The notes under the pieces are model-generated. The model was given only the letters and a program-made list of their open reading frames with translations, was not told the DNA's origin and searched no databases. The position numbers were made by a program, and so were the translations under genes. Source: Antribacter soli (GTDB taxonomy: Bacteria > Actinomycetota > Actinomycetes > Actinomycetales > Cellulomonadaceae). Taken from it: a stretch of 64,000 nt of DNA. The stretch is from positions 81,969 to 145,968 of the forward strand of contig NZ_JAKGSG010000040.1 of assembly GCF_021568775.1 (NCBI RefSeq), written 5' to 3'. Positions 16,971 to 26,145 of this stretch are shown here, in pieces (position 1 is the stretch's first letter; every line of letters begins with the position of its first letter).

Positions 16971-18482
16971 ATGAGTTCCGGCGGCTCGCAGCCGAACGTC
17001 CGTGCGCTCGGTCGAAGCGCCGCTCGTGGTGGCGCCGTCACGCTGGCCGGGCAGGGGCTGCGCATCGGCATCCAGATCACCTCCATCATCCTTCTGGCGC
17101 GCCTTCTGGGACCCGCGGACTACGGCCTTGTCGCCATGGTGACCGCGGTGGTCGGGATCGCCGACCTGCTCCAGGACTTCGGGCTGTCGCGCGCGGCGAT
17201 CCAGGCGCCGTCGATCACCAGGGGCCAGCGCGACAACCTGTTCTGGCTCAATCTTGCGTTCGGTGCGGCTGCCGGTCTCACCGTGTTCGTCGCCGCGCCG
17301 CTCGTCGCCCTGCTGTACGGCGAGCCGGCACTCGCAGTGATCACGCGCTGGCTCGCCATCCCGTTCGTGGTCGGCGGGATGGCCGCACAGTTCCGCGCCG
17401 GCCTTCTCCGCGACCTGAGGTTCGGAGTCAGCGCTGTGATCGACGTCGTCGGTCCGCTCCTCGGACTGGTCGTCGCCGTCGCCATCGCGGCCGCCGAGGG
17501 CTCGTACTGGGCGCTCGTCGCTCAGCAGGTGGTGGCCTCGGGCGTGATGGCCCTCGGCGCGATCCTCGCCGCACGCTGGTGGCCGGGCCTGCCCAAACGT
17601 CACGAGTCGGTGAGGACGTTCGTCTCGTACGGTCTCCACTTCCTCGGCGCACAGACTCTCACCTACGTGAGCATGAACGTCGACACCGTGGTCGTGGGTG
17701 CGCGGTTCGGGGCCTCCGCCGCGGGGCTGTACAACCGCGCGTTCCAGATGATGATGCTTCCGATCCGTCAGCTCACCTGGCCGGCGGCGAAGGTCGCCAT
17801 GCCGGTGCTCTCGCGCCTCCAGGACGACGCGGAACAGTTCTCCCGCTTTCTGGTGCGCGGACAGACGATCCTGCTCAACGCCATGGTCCCGTTCCTGGCG
17901 CTCGCCGCAGCCCTGGCGGGCCCGGTCGTGGAGATCGTGCTGGGTCCGATGTGGGTCGACGTCGTCCCGGTGTTTGCCGTCCTGGCGGTGGGCGGCATCT
18001 TCCAGGCTGCCGGGTTCGCGCCGAACTGGGTCTTCATGTCGACAGGCAACACGCGAGCACAGCTCCAGTTCGCGCTGGTGTCCAGGCCGCTGGTGGTCGT
18101 CGGGGTGCTCCTGGGCAGCATCTGGGGCGTGATCGGAGTTGCGGCGGGCTACTCGGCGATGATGGCGCTCATCTGGCCGGCGTCGCTCTGGTGGGTCGGG
18201 CGGGTCACCGGGATCTCGGTGCGACCGTGGTTCGTCAGCGGGGCCCGCACGGTCGTCGCGCACAGCGGGGCGGCGGCGGGTGCCGGCTTCGTCGCGGCCT
18301 TGGTCGGTCCCGACCACCCGTGGGTGGCGATCCTCCTTGGCGGCGTCGTGATGACGGTGATCCTCGGGCTGGAGCTCGTCCTGTGGCCTGCGTTCCGTCA
18401 CGACGCGCGCCAGCTCGTCCGGACCCGGAAGCTGCTCGGCAGGTCGCGACGCGAGCCGGTGAGCGTCGGTACCGAGGGATAG
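16971..18482 (+). CDS. Wzx-type lipid-linked repeat unit flippase
   Basis: This 503-residue integral membrane protein has 13-14 hydrophobic helices and the N-terminal ARLLGPADYGLVAM motif (about 43-56) of the polysaccharide transporter/MATE-like family (RfbX/Wzx). It moves the undecaprenyl-linked repeat unit to the outer face for the Wzy-like protein at 11695. ATG 16971 follows GGAGG. The stop is only five bases from the stop of the convergent gene, so read-through or overlapping termination is likely. It is the last gene of the coupled run that begins at 13419. Confidence 0.9.
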   Translation: MSSGGSQPNVRALGRSAARGGAVTLAGQGLRIGIQITSIILLARLLGPADYGLVAMVTAVVGIADLLQDFGLSRAAIQAPSITRGQRDNLFWLNLAFGAAAGLTVFVAAPLVALLYGEPALAVITRWLAIPFVVGGMAAQFRAGLLRDLRFGVSAVIDVVGPLLGLVVAVAIAAAEGSYWALVAQQVVASGVMALGAILAARWWPGLPKRHESVRTFVSYGLHFLGAQTLTYVSMNVDTVVVGARFGASAAGLYNRAFQMMMLPIRQLTWPAAKVAMPVLSRLQDDAEQFSRFLVRGQTILLNAMVPFLALAAALAGPVVEIVLGPMWVDVVPVFAVLAVGGIFQAAGFAPNWVFMSTGNTRAQLQFALVSRPLVVVGVLLGSIWGVIGVAAGYSAMMALIWPASLWWVGRVTGISVRPWFVSGARTVVAHSGAAAGAGFVAALVGPDHPWVAILLGGVVMTVILGLELVLWPAFRHDARQLVRTRKLLGRSRREPVSVGTEG

Positions 18483-18487
18483 TCCGG

Positions 18488-19342
18488 TCAGCGGAGGCGC
18501 AGGAGCGCGCGCCGTGCGAGTCCTCCTGCTGACTCGGCGACGTAGGCGGGCCCGAAGGCGGTCCAGGCGCGCCGCACCGGTGAGCCGTGGAGCGGGATGG
18601 TGAAGGCGTTCGCCGTCGACGCTCCGAGCGGCCGGGCAAGGCCACGCATTCCCTTTCCGGAGTGGTTCTCTCCGGTGTCGACCTGATAGACGGCGCCACG
18701 GAAGGGCAGCGGTGCGAGCGCGTACCCGCGGTCGGCAAGCCAATGGACGGCGTCACGGTGCGCACCGAGAATGGCGCCGAGCCGGTCGCCATAGGCGTGG
18801 GCGACCTCCTGCTGCGTCGCAGACGGAGCGAGGTCGTCCGGTACTCCGTAGGCGTCGAAACGGACGATGTGTGACGTGCCGCACGTGCGGTTGAAGTCGC
18901 GCCGCAGCTGGAGACTGCGGCGGCGGCTCGAATACATGTAGCCCTCGGTCAGGACCCAGCCCGGCTCCGCCCGGCGATCTGCTGCGTACTCCGCGAGGCG
19001 CCGGTGCACGAAGTCGTCGGCGTCGAAGATCATGACGTGGTCCGGGCGGACCTGACGCGCCGCAGCGAGGCCGATGCCGATCTTCGTCCCCTTGTCCCAG
19101 ACGAACGGCTCGCGAGGAGTCACCGGGCCGTGGTGCTGGACGGGCGGCGGAAAGTCGACGGGAACGAACGTGACCGGCTCCGGCAGCGGGAACCGGGGCT
19201 CCTTGTTGCCGACGACGAAGACGGCGTACTCGTCGCTGGTCTGCGCACACACCGACCGCAGGGTCTCTCGCAGCAACGCTTCGACCCTCCCGTAGTCGTC
19301 GGAGTTCAGCGGGTGGCGAAGCGACGTCACGAAGGCCAGCAC
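18488..19342 (-). CDS. Glycosyltransferase family A/2-like protein
   Basis: The 284-residue protein begins with VLAFVTSLRHPLNS, and the central IFDADDFVHRR (about 106-116) carries the DxD-type metal-binding motif of GT-A enzymes. FVWDKGTKIG (about 79-88) precedes it. No membrane segment is seen. GTG 19342 was chosen because it lies just downstream of the previous gene's stop (19347); the frame extends further but into that gene. It is the last gene of a four-gene minus-strand operon with two pyruvyltransferases and a methyltransferase, and so probably acts on the same polymer. The donor is unknown. Confidence 0.72.
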   Translation of the reverse strand: MLAFVTSLRHPLNSDDYGRVEALLRETLRSVCAQTSDEYAVFVVGNKEPRFPLPEPVTFVPVDFPPPVQHHGPVTPREPFVWDKGTKIGIGLAAARQVRPDHVMIFDADDFVHRRLAEYAADRRAEPGWVLTEGYMYSSRRRSLQLRRDFNRTCGTSHIVRFDAYGVPDDLAPSATQQEVAHAYGDRLGAILGAHRDAVHWLADRGYALAPLPFRGAVYQVDTGENHSGKGMRGLARPLGASTANAFTIPLHGSPVRRAWTAFGPAYVAESAGGLARRALLRLR

Positions 19343-19346
19343 GCGA

Positions 19347-20387
19347 TCACCGCCTGCTCTGGTCGTGGAGGTCGGCGGCGAGCGCGATCGCTTCATCGAG
19401 GTCTCGCGCGTAGTGCGCGGTGCTGAACCTCCCCGTGTAGTCGTCGTAGACGGCCTTCAGCTTGCCGTAGCTGTTGTCCAGGAGGACGTGCGGGATACCG
19501 AGGTGAACGGCCAGGATGTGCGCATGCAACCGGTCGACGACGACCAGACCTGCCCCGCCGAGCAGGCGGACACCACCGTCGATGTTGATGCGGTTGATCC
19601 CGGTGATGGCTGCCGTCGTCAGTGGACGAAGAGCGGGCCGGCGGAGGACCGGGAAGCGGTGAACGAGCCGGGGGACCAGCCGGAGCGCGTGCCAGGCTCC
19701 CTCGGCAAGGCCTCGGTTCTGCCAGTCGACGGACGGGACGGGACGGTCGAGCGCGCCCGTGAGGTCGGCGGAGGACAACCCTGACGTGCCCTCATGGTCC
19801 GAGCGCGCGAGCACCAGCACACCGGTGCCCCGGGTCACGGGCCGGGCGGGCCGCCAGCCGAGCGCCATGTCCCAGCAGTACGACGTCGAGACATCGGGGA
19901 GCTGTGCAGCTGCTCGGGCTGCCGACTCTCGATCCCGGACGAGCAGGTGGAAGTCTGGGTGGGCGCCGAGGAGCCGGTTCGCCCGCTGCGCCCGCGCCGG
20001 TGACTGGAACCAGATCGACTGCGGAAGCTGGACGATCCTGTAGTCCGGAAGGTCGCTCGCGATCTGCTCCCGATGGGACTGGTGCGTCTCCCAGAGGTCT
20101 CCGAAGTTGCCGCCGCCGTGGATGAGAACAGTGCCACCTGGACGCAGGGAGGCACGCAGCGCCGCTGGGTCGTAGCTCCTGCGGTCGGCCACGTATCGCG
20201 TGCGGAGCCCCAGACGACGGAAGTACTCGACCTCGCCGGCCCAGATGAGAGAGTCCCCCACGTTGCGCTGGTTCGGGGCGTCGAGCAGGACCACGTCCTT
20301 GCCCGTGCCGACGACCGCGGCGAGGGCGTCCGACGTCGCCTGCCGGAGCTCGTCGAGAAGAACGCTGTCACTGGTGCGCGTCGTCAT
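19347..20387 (-). CDS. Polysaccharide pyruvyltransferase, copy 1
   Basis: The 346-residue protein has LLDAPNQRNVGDSLIW (about 34-49), IHGGGNFGDLW (about 90-100) and DRLHAHILAVHLGIPHVLLDN (about 293-313, the last cited motif slightly longer than its core RLH), the signature of the pyruvyltransferase family (CsaB/ExoV/WcaK). These enzymes transfer a ketal pyruvate from phosphoenolpyruvate to a sugar, giving the polymer negative charge. ATG 20387 is preceded by GGAGAG and overlaps the stop of the upstream gene by four bases. A second pyruvyltransferase-like gene lies directly upstream, so the operon may add pyruvate to two positions, or the enzymes differ in acceptor. Confidence 0.85.
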   Translation of the reverse strand: MTTRTSDSVLLDELRQATSDALAAVVGTGKDVVLLDAPNQRNVGDSLIWAGEVEYFRRLGLRTRYVADRRSYDPAALRASLRPGGTVLIHGGGNFGDLWETHQSHREQIASDLPDYRIVQLPQSIWFQSPARAQRANRLLGAHPDFHLLVRDRESAARAAAQLPDVSTSYCWDMALGWRPARPVTRGTGVLVLARSDHEGTSGLSSADLTGALDRPVPSVDWQNRGLAEGAWHALRLVPRLVHRFPVLRRPALRPLTTAAITGINRINIDGGVRLLGGAGLVVVDRLHAHILAVHLGIPHVLLDNSYGKLKAVYDDYTGRFSTAHYARDLDEAIALAADLHDQSRR

Positions 20388-21214
20388 TGCTCTCCGGTCT
20401 GGCCGACGGTCGTGGTCGATGTGTGGCGCCCATCGGCCCACAGGTCGCGAGGGAAGGCGCGAATCATGGATGCCGGGTCCCAGCCCGAGAGGTCTGGTTC
20501 ACGAGGCCTTGCCAGGAAGGCGCGCTCGAGCGAGGGGTAAGGGGCCGGCATCTCCCGGCCTGTGCCCTCGAAGTAGTCGTGGTACTTGAACGGGCTCTCG
20601 ATCGGGCTCGCGATGAGGGTCGCCGGGATGCCGAGGGCCTCGGCGACCACGATCCCGTGAAGCGATGAGGCGATGACCCGCTCGCTTGCGGCGATCGTTC
20701 GCAGGCAGTGCCAGACGTTCGCGCGAGGACTCAGGACAGCGGGCGCGGACCTCCACAGGTGCCACTCGTTCAGATTGGGAACGGCCGTGACCTGACGTGT
20801 CTTGGAGGCAGACCACTCGCGGAGGGCGGGAACGAGCTGCGGGAGCAGCAGAGCGGGATCCCCGAAGACCTCGGGCACATCGACACCGCGCGTTCGGAGG
20901 AAAGCGCGAGTGCGCGGACCCCGTGCCGCCCTGACGTCGAGGTGCGAGAACCGATGCGCAGCAGGATCGACCTTTCCGTTGACGCCCGAGCCCCACACGA
21001 CGTCCCCGTCCCTCGCGAGATGGAGGACGGAGCCGACCGAGAAGAGGCGGCCGGGCCGCGACGGCGGCCACGCGAGCGATTCCCGCTCGCACAGGGCCTT
21101 GACGACGAGCGGCCCGAGGAGGTCGCCGAAGTTGTTCGTCCGTCTGCCGATCAACCGGCCGTTCAGTGGGCCCGGCAGCCTGTTGCGCCGAGGATTCCAG
21201 GAGAAGGCTTCCAT
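20384..21214 (-). CDS. Polysaccharide pyruvyltransferase-like protein, copy 2
   Basis: The protein has 276 residues, shorter than copy 1. RRTNNFGDLLGPLVVKAL (about 24-41), VWGSGVNGK (about 73-81), EVFGDPALLLP (about 114-124) and SSLHGIVVAEALGIP (about 182-196) match the ExoV-like branch of the pyruvyltransferase family. It would act in the cytoplasm on the lipid-linked repeat unit. The ATG at 21214 follows GAGGT. The gene starts ten bases after the TylF-type methyltransferase stop and overlaps copy 1, so the run is one operon. Such short members are also annotated as ExoV-like; the acceptor cannot be read from sequence. Confidence 0.8.
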   Translation of the reverse strand: MEAFSWNPRRNRLPGPLNGRLIGRRTNNFGDLLGPLVVKALCERESLAWPPSRPGRLFSVGSVLHLARDGDVVWGSGVNGKVDPAAHRFSHLDVRAARGPRTRAFLRTRGVDVPEVFGDPALLLPQLVPALREWSASKTRQVTAVPNLNEWHLWRSAPAVLSPRANVWHCLRTIAASERVIASSLHGIVVAEALGIPATLIASPIESPFKYHDYFEGTGREMPAPYPSLERAFLARPREPDLSGWDPASMIRAFPRDLWADGRHTSTTTVGQTGEQ

Positions 21215-21224
21215 ACCTCGTTGA

Positions 21225-21941
21225 TCAGCCGACCTTCACCAGATGCGGTCGGGCTGCGCGTTCGACCCGTACGTCGTCCTGCCGACCCAGGAACTCGTCG
21301 ACCGCCCGCCGACAGCCCGACCAGGCGTCGTAGTCGTCGACGACCACCGCACCTCCCACCGACACCTTCGGCCAGATCCGCTCCAGGCAGACCTTGACCG
21401 ACTCGTACCAGTCGCCGTCGAGGTGTGCGAGAGCGACCGGCCCCTCCGGATCGACGGTGTCCTCGAACAGGCCTTGCACGAGGGTGACGTTGTTGCGCCA
21501 GGTGGGCACGCCCAGGTCGGCGAAGCTCGCCGCGACCTGGGCCTTCAGGTCGGAGCGGTATCCGTAGTAGACGTCACCGCCGATACCTTCGGACTGGCCG
21601 TCGAGGATGATCTGATACCTGCTCTTCACGTCGTCCCCGTCGTTGTCGGACGGGGGCGGGATCGTCCCGAAGACGTCGTGGACGGTCATCCGCCGGCTCT
21701 TCGCCTTCGAAGCGGCGAGAACGATCGCAGAGCCGCCGAGCGCGCAACCCGCCTCGATGACAGATCCAGGAACGCTGTCGCGCTCGAGCTGGTGCATCCG
21801 TTCCCGCAGGTTCAGCAGTGCGATCCGGGGCAGATAGGTGAGCCGGTTCCGGCGCACCCGCTCGATCAGCATCACCCCTGCCGGATCTGCCATAACAAGC
21901 CTGCCCGCTTTGGCTGCCTTTCGGAGTACTTTCGCGACCAC
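21225..21941 (-). CDS. TylF/MycF-family sugar O-methyltransferase
   Basis: The 238-residue SAM-dependent enzyme has the glycine-rich motif VIEAGCALGGSA (about 61-72), VHDVFGTIPPPS (about 87-98), HLDGDWYESVK (about 173-183) and VDDYDAWSG (about 201-209). The last two carry the Asp residues that bind metal and act in catalysis in MycF/TylF enzymes. The family methylates sugar hydroxyls in macrolides and in surface polysaccharides; here the context points to a polysaccharide sugar. GTG 21941 is preceded by GGGGG. It is the first gene of the minus-strand operon and lies divergent from the acyltransferase gene. Confidence 0.85.
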   Translation of the reverse strand: MVAKVLRKAAKAGRLVMADPAGVMLIERVRRNRLTYLPRIALLNLRERMHQLERDSVPGSVIEAGCALGGSAIVLAASKAKSRRMTVHDVFGTIPPPSDNDGDDVKSRYQIILDGQSEGIGGDVYYGYRSDLKAQVAASFADLGVPTWRNNVTLVQGLFEDTVDPEGPVALAHLDGDWYESVKVCLERIWPKVSVGGAVVVDDYDAWSGCRRAVDEFLGRQDDVRVERAARPHLVKVG

Positions 21942-22032
21942 GATTCCCCCAGATCGGATGGCTGACGACTCACCAGGGAACCATGGTCGAACCGATCCGG
22001 CATCCGAAGCGGGGAATGCCTCTGGGGATGCT

Positions 22033-24141
22033 GTGACTCAGGTTGTGGCAACAGCAGATCGCGGTTCGAATCGTCCTGTGCAGGGGGAGACAGAGCGTCC
22101 CGGCTTTCGCCCGGACGTCCAGGGCTTGCGGGCCGTAGCAGTGGTGGCAGTCGTCGCGGACCACCTGGCCGGGCGTCCGGCCGGCGGATTCGTCGGGGTC
22201 GACGTCTTCTTTGTCATCTCCGGATTTCTCATCACCGGCCTGCTGCTCAGGGAATACGAGATCAGCCGGTCGATCTCGTTCACGCGCTTCTACGTCCGGC
22301 GGATCAAGAGGATCCTGCCCGCAGCCTCGTTCGTCCTGCTCGTGACTGTCTGCGTCTCATTTGCTCTGGTGGGATCGGTACGGTTCGTCGACATCTGCAA
22401 GGACGCGGTCGCGAGCTCCGCGTTCCTGGCGAACTGGCGCTTCGCGCAGAAGGGCACGGACTACTTCCAGCAGGAGATGGCCGCGTCGCCGCTCCAGCAC
22501 TACTGGTCTCTCGCGGTCGAGGAGCAGTTCTACCTCGCCTGGCCGTGGGTTCTCCTGGGGTTGCTCGTGCTGGCGCACCGACGAGTGGGCTGGCGGCACG
22601 AGCACCTCCGCCTCGTCGCCGGTGTGGCGATCGCCGTCATCTCGGCGGCCTCGTTCGGCTGGGCCGTGATCGAGACCGGTTCGCATCCGACGTGGGCCTA
22701 CTTCTCGACGGCGTCCCGCGCGTGGGAGCTCGGCGCCGGGGCGCTGGTCGCGATCGCCTCGCCGTGGTTGGCGGTGGGTCTCCGAGCGGTGCGGTCCGTG
22801 CTCTCGTTGCTCGGCCTCGCCGGGATCGTCGTCTCGGCCGCGATCGTCACGGCGGGTCAGGGATTCCCAGCACCGATGGCACTGGTTCCCGTGGCCTCGA
22901 CCGCGCTGGTGCTGGCGGCGGGGGTCGGCGGGACGGTCGCCAACCCGCTTCTGACGAACCGCACGGCGCGCTACGTGGGCGAGATCTCCTACTCGCTCTA
23001 CCTCTGGCACTTCCCGGTCGCGGTGCTCCTGCTGACGGCGCTCGCCAAGGGCTCGTGGGCGTACTCGGTCGCGGGGATCGTGCTGACCTTCGTCTTGTCC
23101 GCGATGACGTACCGGTACCTGGAACAGCCGGCGCGCCGCGCTGCGTGGTTCCACTCGCCTGGCGCGCGCCGGTTGCCCCGGCCCGCCAAGGGCTGGCGGC
23201 ACGCGGCGACGGCGACCGTCGCGGTCCTTCTCCTCGGTGTGGTGGGTTCTGCCTGGGTACGGGCCGTCGCGGCGCCGCCTGCACTGGCGGCGCCTGTCGT
23301 CCTTGCCGGGAACACCGCGGGCCGCCCGACAGACTGCTTCGGTGCGGCGGCGCTCGATCCGGCACATCACTGCGACCAGATCAACGACGGCCCGTCGCTC
23401 GCCCCGTACGGGCCGGACGCCCCGTTCGACACCGAGGGCGCTTACGACTGCTACGCGGCTGCGGGCGAGCCGCTCGAGACCTGCGTCTACGGGAGCCGCG
23501 ACGCCGGCGCCCTGCGCGTCGCGCTCGTCGGCGACAGCCATGCGGCCGCGATGCTTCCCATGGTCCGAGCCCAGCTGGAGGACGCGAACTGGCGGGTCGA
23601 GACGTTCGTCGGCAACGGCTGCCGCTGGTACGTCCCGGAGGATCCGGAGCGTGCACGGTGCGGCCGGAACCTGGTGCAGATCCAGCACGCCCTGTCCTCC
23701 GGCCGGTTCGACCTGGTCGTCGCCGCAGCGTCGCGGGGTGTTGCGGCCACCACCGCTGCGGATCATGTCGCAGCCATCGAGCAGGTCGTGGCTGCCGGCA
23801 CGGCGGTCGTGATCGTCGCGGACAACCCTGACCCGAGCCCGGACGCCGTCGACTGCGTCACCCGGCTCGGCTTCGAGGCGACCGACCCGTGCGGCACGCC
23901 GGTCGAGGTGGCTCTCCGAGCGGACGATCCGCTCGCCGAGGCGGCCCGCAGGGTACCCGGGGCGGCGGTCGTGGACCTGACGTCGTTCTACTGCGTGGAG
24001 GGAAGATGCCCGAGCGTGGTCGGGAACGTGGTCGTCTATCGAGACACGGCGGGACACGTCACGGCAACGTGGGCGCGAACGCTCGGCCCCTACCTCGTCC
24101 AGGCGATCCAGGACGTCATGGGATCGAGGTCCGCCGGCTGA
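22033..24141 (+). CDS. Acyltransferase-3 membrane protein with C-terminal SGNH domain (OafA type)
   Basis: The protein (about 702 residues from GTG 22033) has an acyltransferase-3 domain of about ten membrane helices, beginning with RPDVQGLRAVAVVAVVADHL (His at the end of this run), then an extracytoplasmic SGNH hydrolase domain with the GDSH block (about 497-500) and a C-terminal DTAGH block with the Asp/His pair. Fused proteins of this kind O-acetylate surface polysaccharides. The start is uncertain: ATG 21958 has no ribosome binding site and the codons up to about 22085 end mostly in A or T, unlike the rest of the gene, so GTG 22033 (GGGG before it) or GTG 22078 are as likely. Confidence 0.85.
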   Translation: MTQVVATADRGSNRPVQGETERPGFRPDVQGLRAVAVVAVVADHLAGRPAGGFVGVDVFFVISGFLITGLLLREYEISRSISFTRFYVRRIKRILPAASFVLLVTVCVSFALVGSVRFVDICKDAVASSAFLANWRFAQKGTDYFQQEMAASPLQHYWSLAVEEQFYLAWPWVLLGLLVLAHRRVGWRHEHLRLVAGVAIAVISAASFGWAVIETGSHPTWAYFSTASRAWELGAGALVAIASPWLAVGLRAVRSVLSLLGLAGIVVSAAIVTAGQGFPAPMALVPVASTALVLAAGVGGTVANPLLTNRTARYVGEISYSLYLWHFPVAVLLLTALAKGSWAYSVAGIVLTFVLSAMTYRYLEQPARRAAWFHSPGARRLPRPAKGWRHAATATVAVLLLGVVGSAWVRAVAAPPALAAPVVLAGNTAGRPTDCFGAAALDPAHHCDQINDGPSLAPYGPDAPFDTEGAYDCYAAAGEPLETCVYGSRDAGALRVALVGDSHAAAMLPMVRAQLEDANWRVETFVGNGCRWYVPEDPERARCGRNLVQIQHALSSGRFDLVVAAASRGVAATTAADHVAAIEQVVAAGTAVVIVADNPDPSPDAVDCVTRLGFEATDPCGTPVEVALRADDPLAEAARRVPGAAVVDLTSFYCVEGRCPSVVGNVVVYRDTAGHVTATWARTLGPYLVQAIQDVMGSRSAG

Positions 24142-24151
24142 CTCTCTGGCC

Positions 24152-24778
24152 ATGCCGGTTGCGCGATTGCTGCGGCCCGTGTCGGATCGTCACGTGACCC
24201 GGCGCATCCTCAGAACCCTCGTCCTCGTGACCGCGGTCTCGGCTCTCGCCGCATGCGGGTCAGCCGCGCCGGGGCGCGGGGCGAGCACAGCCGCGCCCGT
24301 CCCTCCGACGGTGGTGGCGACCGGGTCCGCTCCGCCCGAGTCCGCTCCGGTCGAGGTGATCCCCGCGCCCGAGCCGAGCGCGACGCCGTCGGGCAGCGGG
24401 GCCGAGGCGTATGCCGAGGCGCTCGAGGGGCTCGTCAACGACCAGCGGGGGGCCGCCGGACTTGCGCTCCTTGTTCACGACGACTGCGCCGCGGGCTTTG
24501 CCCTGGAGCGCGCCCAGGCGCTCGTGGGCGCTCCGGAGCTGAAGCACGCACCGCTGACCGAGGTGCTCGACGGCTGCGATGCATCGATCACAGGGGAGAA
24601 CCTGTCGCGCGGCAACAGCACGCCCGAGGACGTGATCGGGGCGTGGATGGACTCGCCCTCGCACATGGCCAACATCGTGAAGCCCGAGTTCGCCGGAGGG
24701 GCGATCGCGTGCGCCCAGGACGGCGGGACGCAGACCGCCCCGCGGTACGTGTGCAGCCAGGTCTTCCTCGGCGGCTGA
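24152..24778 (+). CDS. CAP-domain lipoprotein
   Basis: The 208-residue protein has an N-terminal signal sequence with the lipobox LAAC (Cys about residue 35), a Pro/Ser/Ala-rich linker and a CAP (SCP/PR-1-like) domain, with NDQRGAAGLALL (about 94-105), GENLSRGN (about 149-156), MDSPSHMANI (about 166-175) and four Cys residues after the linker that could pair. It would be anchored to the outer face of the membrane. CAP proteins bind lipids or wall components; the role here is unknown. It follows the acyltransferase by ten bases and may be co-transcribed with it. A later GTG start (24194) is possible. A CCGGGC/GCCCGG hairpin at 24796-24811 may end the transcript. Confidence 0.78.
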   Translation: MPVARLLRPVSDRHVTRRILRTLVLVTAVSALAACGSAAPGRGASTAAPVPPTVVATGSAPPESAPVEVIPAPEPSATPSGSGAEAYAEALEGLVNDQRGAAGLALLVHDDCAAGFALERAQALVGAPELKHAPLTEVLDGCDASITGENLSRGNSTPEDVIGAWMDSPSHMANIVKPEFAGGAIACAQDGGTQTAPRYVCSQVFLGG

Positions 24779-24884
24779 CGTCGGGTCCGGGTCGCCCGGG
24801 CGTTAGCCCGGTGTTCACCCGTTGCTCGTGTGAGCGATGAACGATGCTTGTAGAGTCCGGCCGACCCGACCACAGGAGACCAAC

Positions 24885-26051
24885 GTGAAGATCGCGATCG
24901 CCGGCACGGGATACGTCGGGCTGTCCAACGCCGTCATCCTTGCCCAGCATCACGACGTCGTCGCCGTGGACCTCGACCCGTCCAAGGTCGAGAAGGTGAA
25001 CAATCGCGTCTCGCCGATCGAGGACCTCGAGCTCGAGGAATACCTCCGTGAGAAGCCGCTCTCGCTGAGGGCGACGTTGGACGCAGCCGAGGCGTTCACC
25101 GGCGCGACGTTCGTCGTCATCGCGACCCCGACGGACTACGACGAGAAGACGAACTACTTCGACACGCGGTCGGTCGAGTCGGTGGTCGAGGCCGTCCTCG
25201 CGGTCAACCCGGCCGCGACGATGGTGATCAAGTCGACCGTTCCGGTGGGCTTCACGGCCCGCCTCAGCGAGGAGCACCCCGGAGCGAGCATCTTCTTCTC
25301 CCCGGAGTTCCTCCGCGAAGGCCGGGCGCTCCACGACAACCTGCACCCCTCGCGCATCATCGTGGGGGACCGGTCCGAGGCCGGGAAGCGGTTCGCCGAG
25401 CTGCTCCTCGAGGGCGCTATCGACGACGACGTGCCCGTCCTGCTGACGGACTCGACCGAGGCCGAGGCGATCAAGCTCTTCGCCAACACGTACCTCGCGA
25501 TGCGTGTGGCGTACTTCAACGAGCTCGACACGTACGCGGCGCGGCGCGGCCTCGACACGGCGCAGATCATCGAGGGCGTGGGGCTGGACCCGCGGATCGG
25601 CTCGCACTACAACAACCCGTCGTTCGGTTACGGCGGCTACTGCCTGCCGAAGGACACGAAGCAGCTCCTCGCGAACTACCAGGACGTGCCGCAGAACCTG
25701 ATCAACGCCGTGGTCGAGGCGAACACGACGCGCAAGGACTTCATCGCGGCGGACATCCTGTCGACCAAGCCGCGCGTCGTGGGGGTGTACCGCCTCATCA
25801 TGAAGGCAGGCTCCGACAACTTCCGGGCATCCAGCATCCAGGGCATCATGAAGCGCATCAAGGCCAAGGGCGTCGAGGTGATCGTCTACGAGCCGAGCCT
25901 CGGCGGCGACCACTTCTTCAACTCGGAGCTCGTGCACGACTTCGAGGAGTTCAAGGCCCGCGCGGACGTGATCGTCGCCAACCGGCGCACGGAGCTGCTC
26001 GACGACGTGTCCGAGAAGGTCTACACGCGCGACATCTACGGCACGGACTGA
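24885..26051 (+). CDS. ugd: UDP-glucose 6-dehydrogenase-type nucleotide sugar dehydrogenase
   Basis: The 388-residue cytoplasmic enzyme oxidises a UDP-hexose twice with NAD to the uronic acid, a precursor for acidic polysaccharides. It has the Rossmann motif GTGYVG (residues 7-12), KSTVPVGFT (about 116-124), and [10 protein letters not shown] with the catalytic Cys253. The length equals that of the short E. coli Ugd type rather than the long form. GTG 24885 follows AGGAGA. It lies at the end of the polysaccharide locus, before the LCP gene, so the polymer probably contains glucuronic acid or a sugar derived from it. UDP-N-acetylhexosamine dehydrogenases are usually longer, so the glucose call is preferred but not proven. 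Confidence 0.88.
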   Translation: MKIAIAGTGYVGLSNAVILAQHHDVVAVDLDPSKVEKVNNRVSPIEDLELEEYLREKPLSLRATLDAAEAFTGATFVVIATPTDYDEKTNYFDTRSVESVVEAVLAVNPAATMVIKSTVPVGFTARLSEEHPGASIFFSPEFLREGRALHDNLHPSRIIVGDRSEAGKRFAELLLEGAIDDDVPVLLTDSTEAEAIKLFANTYLAMRVAYFNELDTYAARRGLDTAQIIEGVGLDPRIGSHYNNPSFGYGGYCLPKDTKQLLANYQDVPQNLINAVVEANTTRKDFIAADILSTKPRVVGVYRLIMKAGSDNFRASSIQGIMKRIKAKGVEVIVYEPSLGGDHFFNSELVHDFEEFKARADVIVANRRTELLDDVSEKVYTRDIYGTD

Positions 26052-26145
26052 GGACCGCCGGGGCCCGGCAAGGGAGCGGGCGAAATCGCTCGAGTTGCAG
26101 GCTCGGCCATAGTCTAGTAACGGCCCCGGTCGTAGCATCCCGGGT

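Noticed and set aside
16617..18743. 708-codon minus-strand frame opposite the flippase gene
   Set aside because: Its translation is Arg/Asp/His-rich without domain features, and the plus strand encodes a clear Wzx protein.
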